This document shows, piece by piece, positions 6,635 through 13,282 of a DNA stretch of 18,101 nt. The notes under the pieces were generated by a model. It made no database searches. It was not told the DNA's origin and worked only from the letters and a program-made list of their open reading frames with translations. Both the position numbers and the translations under genes were made by a program. Position 1 is the stretch's first letter. Each line of letters opens with the position of its first letter. Source of the stretch: JACQFZ01 sp036396275 (GTDB lineage Bacteria > Pseudomonadota > Gammaproteobacteria > Acidiferrobacterales > Sulfurifustaceae); contig DASWLD010000188.1 in NCBI GenBank assembly GCA_036396275.1, forward strand, positions 1-18,101. The letters run 5' to 3'.

Positions 6635-7615
6635 GTGTCCAACAAACCCATTGGTGTTTTTGAGAATCAATCCGTCGACCTCACGGATCTCGACGGACAG
6701 CAGCTGTTCCGGCAGGTGAACCTGGTCGGGCTGGAATCGCTGCTGCGCGATTGCCCTTCCCTGAAGCTGCGCGAAGGCGCCGCGCTCATCGAACCCGGAC
6801 AAGCGAATCACGTGATGTACTTGGTGCTCGTCGGGAGTCTGCACGTTTACGACGACGATCCCAAGGGCGAACCGCTGGCCGTCGTCCAGGCAGGCGAGTG
6901 CGTGGGACTGATGTCGCTGATCGACCAGCTGCCCTGCCACGTTCGCATCGTCGCGAAACAAGCCTGCCGCCTGTTGGTGATCGATGAGGAGCGATTTCTC
7001 GCGTTGATGAACAGCTCGAACGCCATTGCCCGCAATGTGCTGTCGATGGTCATGCAGTACCTTCGCGGAAAGAACCCCGGCGCACCGGAGCGCGGTCGTT
7101 TGCAGCAGCGCCTGGAAAACAATTCGAATATCGATCCCGTCACCGGGCTCTATAACCAGCGTTGGCTGGACGGCGTGTTGGAACGTCAGATCATGCGCGC
7201 GGCAACCGATCGAAAACCGCTGTCCGTGTTGGCCATCGCGGTCGAAGGCTTTTCTGAATTTAAAAAAGAGTTCGGCGACGAACTCGCGGACCATGCGTTA
7301 GCGGTTGTCGGGCAGGTCATCGCCGCCAACGTTCGTCCCACGGATATGCTTGCGCGGCACGGCTCGAATCACTTTATCGCGGTATTGCCGGAAACCGATA
7401 TTCCGGGCGCCGCGGTGGTGGCCGCGCGAATCCGGGAAACCGTCGCGCAGACCGCGATCGAAATCCCCGGCGCGTGCCGTTTGCCGCCGCTGAACGTGGC
7501 AACCGGCCAGGTGCAGATGAAAGCATTCGTGGCCGCGCGCAAATTGGTGGACGATGCCATTGACGCGTTGCGAACCCGGCAATCCGCAAAACCACTCCTG
7601 GCGGCAGCGGGCTGA
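6635..7615 (+). CDS. cNMP-binding domain fused to degenerate GGDEF domain
   Basis: A 326-residue cytoplasmic protein starting at GTG with AGGGG 6 bases upstream. Residues about 25-140 are a cyclic-nucleotide-binding-like domain (LREGAALIEPG, VLVGSLHVYD, GECVGLMSLID), but the phosphate-binding arginine of the usual PR-x-A motif is replaced (LPCHVRIVA). Residues about 165-300 are a GGDEF fold (IDPVTGLYNQRWLDGVLERQ) whose active-site motif reads GSNHF instead of GGDEF, and whose metal-binding DxD is AVE. It should make no cyclic di-GMP and may not bind cAMP in the classical way; a scaffold or sensor role is more likely. Preceded by a sigma-54 promoter, which often controls motility, nitrogen or surface functions. 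Confidence 0.87.
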   Translation: MSNKPIGVFENQSVDLTDLDGQQLFRQVNLVGLESLLRDCPSLKLREGAALIEPGQANHVMYLVLVGSLHVYDDDPKGEPLAVVQAGECVGLMSLIDQLPCHVRIVAKQACRLLVIDEERFLALMNSSNAIARNVLSMVMQYLRGKNPGAPERGRLQQRLENNSNIDPVTGLYNQRWLDGVLERQIMRAATDRKPLSVLAIAVEGFSEFKKEFGDELADHALAVVGQVIAANVRPTDMLARHGSNHFIAVLPETDIPGAAVVAARIRETVAQTAIEIPGACRLPPLNVATGQVQMKAFVAARKLVDDAIDALRTRQSAKPLLAAAG

Positions 7616-7711
7616 ACCGAGCGTCGAACGGCGGCCGGCGGTACTTCGCGCACGGGGATAATCGCCACGATCCCTGCTTTACAATCAGGTCGGTCGGAAA
7701 ACATCGAACCG

Positions 7712-8551
7712 TCAGAGTTCGCTTAAAATCGCGCGCCGACGCTCGAGATACTCCTGCTCCGTAATAGCGTCCTTCTCCTTGAGTCGATCCAGCAAGCGAA
7801 GTCTATCTTCGATTTCCCGTGCTTTGCGATCGATTGTCGGCGGCGGCGGCGCTTCGCCGCCGGACTTCGTGCCTACGTCGGGCACCGCGGGCGCCGCGGC
7901 GGGAATCGCACCGCGATCGAATTCCAACCAATCGCCGCGTTGTTCATGGAAGTGCGCGCCTCCGGATTCGATCTTCCAACCCGTGGCGTCGATTCTGCGC
8001 GAGCGCATTCCGGGGGTAGTCGTGGGGACGGTGTAGGCGAAGTCTCCTTCGCGAAATCGCTCCTGCATCAAACCGAAAATCAGATTCACGGAATCTCCGC
8101 TGACGAACAGCCGGCCGGTGGTGACCGATTTGGGCGAGGCCGCTCCGAATATTCCGCGGTAGCTCGTAACGGCGAACGTCACGTCCCGGTTTGGGCCGAC
8201 TTTGGACAATGCGGACGCCAAAGGCGGAACGATCGTCTCCAGCTCTTCTTTCGAAAACACCGGTGCTTTTCCTATCGAATCAGCGCCGCTAACGTTGATG
8301 CCGGCCATTAACCGGCTGAGCCGGTCGGCGGAAATCGCAAAGGGGTGGGAATTGGCGGCGGCACCCGGTTCGATCGGAACGAGTCGAACGTAGCTATCGC
8401 CGGATCGAAATACGTAACCGGGATCTTCGCTGTCTTGCGAACTGGTTCCAGCGCACGCGTAAAGGGCGACGGAAAAAACGAGCGCCGCCACGGCGCGCCG
8501 GCGAACGCGAGCGCAGCGTGTACCCTTAATAATGTTTAACGTAGTCTGCAT
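7712..8551 (-). CDS. Lipoprotein with C-terminal SHOCT-like helix pair
   Basis: 279 residues from the ATG at 8551, chosen because it gives a normal export signal: basic RRR n-region, hydrophobic AALVFSVAL and lipobox LYAC. A longer frame from 8599 adds 16 residues and a poorer signal. The mature middle part (about residues 45-215) is a mixed domain I do not recognise. A Pro-rich linker (EAPPPPTID) leads to a C-terminal segment of about 40 residues, REIEDRLRLLDRLKEKDAIT and then EQEYLERRRAIL, which matches the SHOCT (short C-terminal) oligomerisation domain pattern. It is likely an outer-membrane or periplasm-facing lipoprotein (Ala follows the cysteine). The upstream gene at 8653-8928 is on the same strand, about 100 bases away. 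Function unknown. Confidence 0.8.
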   Translation of the reverse strand: MQTTLNIIKGTRCARVRRRAVAALVFSVALYACAGTSSQDSEDPGYVFRSGDSYVRLVPIEPGAAANSHPFAISADRLSRLMAGINVSGADSIGKAPVFSKEELETIVPPLASALSKVGPNRDVTFAVTSYRGIFGAASPKSVTTGRLFVSGDSVNLIFGLMQERFREGDFAYTVPTTTPGMRSRRIDATGWKIESGGAHFHEQRGDWLEFDRGAIPAAAPAVPDVGTKSGGEAPPPPTIDRKAREIEDRLRLLDRLKEKDAITEQEYLERRRAILSEL

Positions 8552-8652
8552 TTGGATGGATTTCTCTTCGATGCGTCGTACGAATACGCAGAAGCGCATC
8601 CATATACAGCAAGAGCTGCCGATAGACCAATCCTTCCCGTCCTTCCGCGACG

Positions 8653-8928
8653 TTATCCCCGCAGCAACTTCGAGTAAGCGCCAAGCAGCTTAACGCAGTG
8701 TTCGCCGGCTTCCGAGGCGGTCGAGACGCGATGGCCGCCGGCGTTGACCGCTTTGACGACGGAGGCGTCGCTCTTCGACGCGGCCGCGATGCCTTTTTGC
8801 AGCGCGGCGATGAATTCTTCCGCCAACTCGGGATGATTACGTGTCAGGTTCGCCATCCAGGTCGCCGCCTCTTCGAGCGTGCCTTGATTGACGTACGAAG
8901 CGAAGATGTTGTCTAACGTCTCGGCCAT
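8653..8928 (-). CDS. Small helical cytoplasmic protein, unknown function
   Basis: A 91-residue protein with no signal peptide. It is predicted almost wholly helical: residues about 1-45 (NIFASYVNQGTLEEAATWMA, NLTRNHPELAEEFIAALQKG) and 60-90. A glycine-rich turn (NAGGHRVS) sits in the middle, and there is one cysteine (EHCVKLL). The Shine-Dalgarno is weak. The composition is that of a real protein rather than a shadow frame, and nothing overlaps it. I do not recognise the family. It could be transcribed with the lipoprotein gene at 7712-8551. Confidence 0.65.
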   Translation of the reverse strand: MAETLDNIFASYVNQGTLEEAATWMANLTRNHPELAEEFIAALQKGIAAASKSDASVVKAVNAGGHRVSTASEAGEHCVKLLGAYSKLLRG

Positions 8929-8963
8929 GCTGGTCGCTCACAGAATCGATCCGGCGCATTGGA

Positions 8964-8982
8964 GGGGAAGTATATACTCCCC
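8964..8982. promoter_or_regulatory. Near-perfect palindrome around an AT core
   Basis: GGGG-A-AGTATATACT-CCCC: a 10-bp perfect palindrome (8969-8978) flanked by G4 and C4 blocks with one extra A. It lies 36 bases before the start of the gene at 8653-8928 and contains TATACT on either strand, so it may be both -10 element and operator. The remainder of 8929-9176 holds nothing else I can support. Confidence 0.35.
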
Positions 8983-9176
8983 GTCCATGCGCATTAGCAC
9001 GCTCGGAAACTTCGGGATACGGCACCGGAAATACTAACCACGAAGAACCAAAAGTTGGCAGGAACGATTCCGGTGGGTCGAGACGGCGACGCGACGCGTG
9101 CCGGAGGCGGCGACCTGGGCGGCATGCGGTGCCGCTGGTCGCGCGATTGAACAACCGGCCCGCGGCCGGTCGCGCG

Positions 9177-9596
9177 TCAGGTGGTTCGGCGTTTCGTGAG
9201 GGCCGTTGCGTTGCGATTCGCCTGGGCGTCCGGGTCCGCGGCCATGCGTCGATCGCCGGGAATACTGCGCGCCGGCGTCAGCGAGTGGGTGGCATGCAAT
9301 GCACCGTGCAGCGTGCGCAGCACATCGCGTTCCGGTTCGAGAAACATGAGACCGGCTCCCCTATCCGTACGCCGAACGACCATGGCGGGCAAACAGAACT
9401 CCTCGCGATTGTCATCGCGGCCGAGTGCGAAGGCGACGTTGATCATTGCATTCAGCGGTAGATCGACCCTGTTCGTTTCGACAAACATCCCGCCGATGCC
9501 GATGTCGCGCAGCTGCGCGGCGGCCAAGCCGATGCGAGGACAGTCTACGATAACACTGCATTGGTGCGGCTTGCGAATACTCCAACGATGCTCCAT
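9177..9596 (-). CDS. PilZ-domain protein, candidate c-di-GMP receptor
   Basis: A 139-residue cytoplasmic protein. The start at 9596 is well supported by GGGAGG 6 bases upstream; the frame continues to 9824 but without a ribosome site. The PilZ signature is present: R4-x-x-x-R8 (HRWSIRK) and D31-x-G-x-x-G36 (DIGIGGMFVET). The usual Ser of DxSxxG is Gly here, a variant that may weaken cyclic di-GMP binding. The beta-barrel core ends near VRRTDRGAGLMF. Residues after about 100 are a hydrophilic tail (ends ALTKRRTT). Its target is unknown; it could respond to cyclic di-GMP in surface attachment or motility. Confidence 0.87.
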   Translation of the reverse strand: MEHRWSIRKPHQCSVIVDCPRIGLAAAQLRDIGIGGMFVETNRVDLPLNAMINVAFALGRDDNREEFCLPAMVVRRTDRGAGLMFLEPERDVLRTLHGALHATHSLTPARSIPGDRRMAADPDAQANRNATALTKRRTT

Positions 9597-9961
9597 GGAT
9601 GGCCTCCCTTGGCTTTCGTCGAGCTCGTCAATCTGCGCGCTGGGAAACTTTCGAATGTTGCTTGTGGTACCGGATCGACATGGGTGATTGGTGCCGGGGT
9701 CTGAAAAAAGAATAGTCAACGGTTGGCAGGGGTGCCAACGCAGGTCACTGGCCGATATAGAGCCTCCAAGCCTTTTTCTTGACGGCCGGCACTCCGGCCG
9801 CGAGCTTTGGGAGCAGCCAATCAACGCCCAGAGGCATTGGGCCGGCGGTGGTCAACAGGCACCTCTAGAAACCGCCTTAACTGTTTGACGCCGTTAACCT
9901 TCTCGCGGGAGCCCTGGAATGTTTCGAAACGCCGCCGGGGCGGGGTTGCTGACCTCAGCCA
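9597..9961. other. 365-bp intergenic region with two exact inverted repeats
   Basis: No credible gene is present here. It holds the PilZ ribosome site at the left end, an inverted repeat at 9722-9739 (GTTGGCA-GGGG-TGCCAAC, 7-bp arms) and another at 9783-9800 (CGGCCGG-CACT-CCGGCCG, 7-bp arms). The second is followed by no T-run on either strand, so I do not call it a terminator. I see no convincing -35/-10 pair for the PilZ gene. Confidence 0.5.
9722..9739. promoter_or_regulatory. Inverted repeat, candidate operator upstream of the PilZ gene
   Basis: GTTGGCA (9722-9728) and TGCCAAC (9733-9739) are exact reverse complements around GGGG, about 125 bases upstream of the PilZ start. The size and 4-base centre fit a dimeric regulator site. 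No regulator can be assigned. Confidence 0.35.
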
Positions 9962-10255
9962 CTAACCGAAAATACGGTTGCAAGGCGGACTCAGGTCCGC
10001 AATCAACTCGGTTCGGCGCTCCGCCCGCTCTTTTTCCGGACATAGCTCGAAACTGAAAGCGGTTGGTGAATACCTGGCGATACAGCGATCGCCTCCGTCG
10101 AGATGCTCTTGTAAACGTCCGCGGATATCGTCGGCTTCGCCAATATAGATCCAGAGGCCTTCCCGAAATATCGCGTACACGCCCGATTCGTTCGGGGCAT
10201 TCTTCGAAATGGATTTTTCGCTGTAAGTGAAGCCTCGGGGGTTTCGCCACGGCAT
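9962..10255 (-). CDS. Stand-alone GIY-YIG domain protein
   Basis: A 97-residue protein. The start at 10255 is set by GGAGG 5 bases upstream; an ATG 18 bases further up lacks one. GVY (residues 25-27) and YIG (37-39) form the GIY-YIG core, followed by the conserved arginine region (DDIRGRLQEH), a Glu-rich helix (AERRTELIADL) that could hold the catalytic Glu, and an Asn near the end (PPCNRIFG). The nuclease residues therefore look intact. There is no other domain. The fold occurs in homing endonucleases, repair nucleases and small housekeeping proteins; context does not decide between them. No intron or other mobile element surrounds it. Confidence 0.87.
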   Translation of the reverse strand: MPWRNPRGFTYSEKSISKNAPNESGVYAIFREGLWIYIGEADDIRGRLQEHLDGGDRCIARYSPTAFSFELCPEKERAERRTELIADLSPPCNRIFG

Positions 10256-10442
10256 AACAGCCTCCCTATGCATCTATGCCTTGTCGGCTGTTTACGCTAA
10301 CGCGAGCGGTGACTCCGCGCAACGCCGAGCACCCGTCGCGCGAAGTGAAGCGATTTGTCCTGGCTGTTTGCGCCCGAGCTACAACGCCGGGGCAGATGGG
10401 TCTATTCCGCGAAGAGCGCCGCGGCGATGAGCAGGAGTTTCT

Positions 10443-10721
10443 TCACTCCCTATTTGCCCAGGCGGTAGTTAAAACCAGCAACGATCCCAGCGCAAAAAGG
10501 ACGCCGAACGCCACGCACGCGCCCGCGACACCGTCGGGACCGAGGAAACTGTCGATGAACCCGATGAAACCAAAAGGCCGCTTGCTGTCCGGACGGGAAT
10601 AGAACATCCACGCCATGAAGAAAAAGCCGGCGCTCAAGAGCATCCCCGCAAGAACGAAGGCCGGCTTGTGCTTATCGACGTGAAATCGACGAGGCTGATT
10701 CATCCGATCAAGCCCGTCCAT
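10443..10721 (-). CDS. Small two-helix membrane protein, unknown function
   Basis: A 92-residue protein with transmembrane segments at about residues 20-41 (AFVLAGMLLSAGFFFMAWMF) and 64-87 (VAGACVAFGVLFALGSLLVL), separated by a short loop (SRPDSKRPFGF). Another in-frame ATG lies 6 codons in (10703), and neither start has a clear Shine-Dalgarno. It is an inner-membrane protein of unknown role. The neighbour at 9962-10255 is on the same strand but 187 bases away, so it is not clearly an operon. Confidence 0.68.
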   Translation of the reverse strand: MDGLDRMNQPRRFHVDKHKPAFVLAGMLLSAGFFFMAWMFYSRPDSKRPFGFIGFIDSFLGPDGVAGACVAFGVLFALGSLLVLTTAWANRE

Positions 10722-10795
10722 TAGGATTCGTAGGTGATGAAGAGAGCGAGTTCAGATCGATCCTCCCGCCGCGCCATGTCGCCGGCACTCCGTCG

Positions 10796-10820
10796 CAATA
10801 CCAATACGGTGCCGGTATTG
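10796..10820. promoter_or_regulatory. Inverted repeat in the alaA upstream region
   Basis: CAATACC (10796-10802) and GGTATTG (10814-10820) are exact reverse complements with an 11-base centre. It lies in the 233-bp gap between the divergent membrane-protein gene (10443-10721) and alaA, about 135 bases before alaA. It is a candidate operator for either gene; no promoter hexamers are certain around it. Confidence 0.35.
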
Positions 10821-10954
10821 AAAGTATAGACAGCGCGTCAATGAGGGATCGACCTCGACGCGCGGCAGCGACGCAACCGGAAATGGCTGCACCGCGCGCC
10901 GAATAGTGACATCATACCGCGACTCAATTCCGCGCCCGTCGCGAGCGAGAACAC

Positions 10955-12220
10955 ATGTCCCTAAAAGACGACGCCGCCAAAGTAACCCCGCTGCCGCCCG
11001 CCGGGCTGCGCGAGTTCAAGAAGTCGAGCAAGCTCGACGACGTCTGCTACGAAATTCGCGGCGCGGCGATGGCGGAAGCCGCGCGCCTGGAAGAAGAAGG
11101 CCACCGCATCGTCAAGCTCAATATCGGCAACCCGGGGCCGTTCGGCTTCGAAGCGCCGGAGGAAATCCTGGTCGACGTGATCCGCAATCTGCCAACGGCG
11201 CAGGGGTACTGCGATTCCAAGGGCCTCTACTCGGCGCGCAAGGCGGTAATGCAGTACTGCCAGCGGCTCGAAATCGAAAACGTTACGGTGGACGACATCT
11301 ACATCGGCAACGGCGTGAGCGAGCTGATCGTGATGTCGATGCAGGGGCTGATCAACAACGGCGACGAGATCCTGGTGCCGGCGCCGGACTATCCACTCTG
11401 GACCGCGGCGATCACGCTGGCCGGCGGAAGAGCGGTGCATTACCTGTGCGACGAGCAGGCCGATTGGGCGCCGGACGTGGCCGACATGCGCCGCAAGATC
11501 ACGAGCCGCACGCGCGGGATCGTGATCATCAATCCGAACAATCCGACCGGCGCGGTTTACCCGCGCGCGCTGCTCGAAGACGTCGTGAACCTCGCGCGCG
11601 AGCGCGATCTCATCCTGTTCGCCGACGAGATTTACGACAAGATTCTCTACGACGACGCGAAGCATGTGGCGATTGCGAGCCTGGCACCCGATTTGTTATC
11701 GCTGACGTTCAACGGTTTATCGAAAACATATCGCGTCGCCGGGTTTCGTACCGGCTGGATGGTCGTGAGCGGCGCCAAGCACCGCGCCACCGAATTCATT
11801 CAAGGCCTCGACATTTTGTCGACCATGCGCCTGTGCGCGAACGTGCCGGCGCAGCACGCGATTCAAGGCGCGCTCGGCGGAAAGCAAAGCATCGAAACGT
11901 TCCTGCGCCCGGGCGGGCGGCTGTACGAGCAGCGAAATCTCGCCTACGACATGCTTACCGCGATTGACGGCGTCAGTTGCGTGAAGCCCAAAGCCGCTTT
12001 GTACTTTTTTCCGAAGCTCGACAAGCGCAAGTTCAACATCACGAATGACGAGCAATTCGCGTTGGATCTACTGCGCCGCGAAAAAATTCTCGTGGTCCAC
12101 GGCACCGGGTTCAACTGGCCGGCGCCCGATCATTTCCGCATGGTGTTCCTACCGCGCGACGAAGAGCTGAAGGATGCGATCACGCGGATCGGCAATTTCC
12201 TCTCGACTTACCGCCAATAG
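10955..12220 (+). CDS. alaA: Alanine aminotransferase AlaA (PLP-dependent)
   Basis: A class I/II aminotransferase making alanine from pyruvate and glutamate in the cytoplasm. It has 421 residues against 405 for E. coli AlaA, with about 17 extra N-terminal residues before the shared KSSKLDDVCYEIRG. Long stretches match AlaA closely: ILVDVIRNLPTAQGYCDSKG, DIYIGNGVSELIV, PAPDYPLWTAAITLAGG, TRGIVIINPNNPTGAVYPR and ADEIYDKILYDDA. K257 (NGLSKTYRVAGFRTGW) is the PLP lysine. The Shine-Dalgarno before 10955 is weak (GAGCGAG). AlaA is often next to homoserine dehydrogenase genes; that is not so here. A GC-rich stem-loop follows. Confidence 0.95.
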   Translation: MSLKDDAAKVTPLPPAGLREFKKSSKLDDVCYEIRGAAMAEAARLEEEGHRIVKLNIGNPGPFGFEAPEEILVDVIRNLPTAQGYCDSKGLYSARKAVMQYCQRLEIENVTVDDIYIGNGVSELIVMSMQGLINNGDEILVPAPDYPLWTAAITLAGGRAVHYLCDEQADWAPDVADMRRKITSRTRGIVIINPNNPTGAVYPRALLEDVVNLARERDLILFADEIYDKILYDDAKHVAIASLAPDLLSLTFNGLSKTYRVAGFRTGWMVVSGAKHRATEFIQGLDILSTMRLCANVPAQHAIQGALGGKQSIETFLRPGGRLYEQRNLAYDMLTAIDGVSCVKPKAALYFFPKLDKRKFNITNDEQFALDLLRREKILVVHGTGFNWPAPDHFRMVFLPRDEELKDAITRIGNFLSTYRQ

Positions 12221-12255
12221 CAGTACGTAACGTGTCGCGACATGGGTTCGAACGT

Positions 12256-12307
12256 GGCCCCCTCCCATTCCCTCCCCCGCTTGCGGGGGAGGGTTAGGGT
12301 GGGGGCC
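12256..12307 (+). repeat. Nested GC-rich palindromic repeat after alaA
   Basis: The inner hairpin CCCTCCCCCGC-TT-GCGGGGGAGGG (12270-12293) has perfect 11-bp arms. An outer pair, GGCCCCC (12256-12262) with GGGGGCC (12301-12307), extends it to a 52-base nested stem with a few unpaired bases. This is the sort of dispersed intergenic palindrome common in proteobacterial genomes. It starts 35 bases after alaA and ends 26 bases before the next gene, so it may terminate or separate the two transcripts; no T-run follows. Confidence 0.75.
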
Positions 12308-12333
12308 GCTTCGGTACTTGGATTGATGCGGTC

Positions 12334-13089
12334 GTGAGCGACATTCGAGACTTCCGAGAGGTCACCCCGTGTCTGCCATATCGCCTGCGCGTCAGCCCGC
12401 GCGCCCGCGACGTCAGCTTGCGCGTGACCGTCGAGCGCGGGCTCGAAGTCGTCGTGCCGAGAGGATACGACGCGGCACTCGTGCCCCGCGTTCTGGAGCA
12501 CATGCAGGGATGGATTCGCCGCGCGCTCGATCGGGCCGAGGCAAACCGCCGGCACCTCGCGCCGGAGCCGCCGTGGCGGTTGCCAACCGAAATCGCCTTG
12601 CCGGGAATCGGAAAACAGTGGCAGGTGATCGCCAAGGAATCCGCGCGTGCGTCGGTTTCGATTCGCGAAATCGAGGATGCGCGCTTATCGATAACCGGCA
12701 CATTGGGCAACGAGCGCGCCTGCCGGCGCGCGCTCGAACGCTGGCTCGTGCGCCAGGCGAACCGCGAACTGATTCCGCCGCTCGCAGCGCTGAGCCGCGA
12801 GTTAGGATTGCGCTATCGGGAGGCTCACATACGGTTGCAGCGCACGCGCTGGGGCAGCTGCTCCGGTCGAAAATCCATTTCGCTGAATGCAAAGCTGCTG
12901 CTTCTGCCGCCGGCCCTGGTCCGCTCGGTGTTGATTCACGAACTCTGCCACCTGGCCGAGATGAATCACTCGGCGCGCTTCTGGTCGCTGGTCAAACGGC
13001 ACGATCCCGATTTTCGGGCGCACCGCAAATCGCTGCGCGCGGCATGGAAGCTCGTGCCGCCGTGGTCGCGGCCCAGCATTTCTCCGTAA
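12334..13089 (+). CDS. YgjP-type (DUF45, SprT-like) zinc metallopeptidase
   Basis: A 251-residue cytoplasmic protein starting at GTG (12334) with a weak ribosome site. The catalytic signature H202-E-L-C-H206 is followed by H212 (HLAEMNHSARFW), three likely zinc ligands. Before it come RTRWGSCSGRKSISLNAKLL and LLPPALVRSVLIHELCH, the classic YgjP-like metallopeptidase pattern. The N-terminal half (residues 1-130) is the usual beta-rich region of this family, with arginine-rich helices. The real substrate of these proteins is unresolved. It follows alaA by 113 bases across the nested palindrome, so it probably has its own expression. Confidence 0.9.
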   Translation: MSDIRDFREVTPCLPYRLRVSPRARDVSLRVTVERGLEVVVPRGYDAALVPRVLEHMQGWIRRALDRAEANRRHLAPEPPWRLPTEIALPGIGKQWQVIAKESARASVSIREIEDARLSITGTLGNERACRRALERWLVRQANRELIPPLAALSRELGLRYREAHIRLQRTRWGSCSGRKSISLNAKLLLLPPALVRSVLIHELCHLAEMNHSARFWSLVKRHDPDFRAHRKSLRAAWKLVPPWSRPSISP

Positions 13090-13136
13090 GACCGAATCGA
13101 TCCCGGGTTACGGCGCTGCGCGCCTCACCCCGGCTA

Positions 13137-13209
13137 CATGTAATATAAAAAAACTCGGGAAATTTATTGTGTGTGGGATTATTTATAGGTAGCGCGCGCC
13201 ATGCGCGCG
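13137..13209 (+). promoter_or_regulatory. AT-rich upstream tract and GC hairpin before the hydroxylase gene
   Basis: The AT-rich stretch 13137-13190 stands out in GC-rich DNA and includes seven consecutive A and TTTATA. It is followed by the hairpin CGCGCGC-CAT-GCGCGCG (13193-13209), exact 7-bp arms. The tract is the likely promoter region for the gene at 13283, but I cannot fix a -35/-10 pair with correct spacing. The hairpin may sit in the leader RNA. Confidence 0.35.
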
Positions 13210-13282
13210 AAAGAGCTAAGTCGTGCGACCGATCAGGCCGGCGTATGATCGGCGATGAGTCCTATACGTCGGTGGGCGTTCC

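Noticed and set aside
9783..9800. Hairpin CGGCCGG-CACT-CCGGCCG as an intrinsic terminator
   Set aside because: There is no T-run after it on either strand; on the minus strand an A-rich stretch follows instead.
12240..12256. GGGTTCGAA-like sequence suggesting a tRNA T-arm
   Set aside because: No acceptor stem, anticodon arm or D-arm can be built around it.
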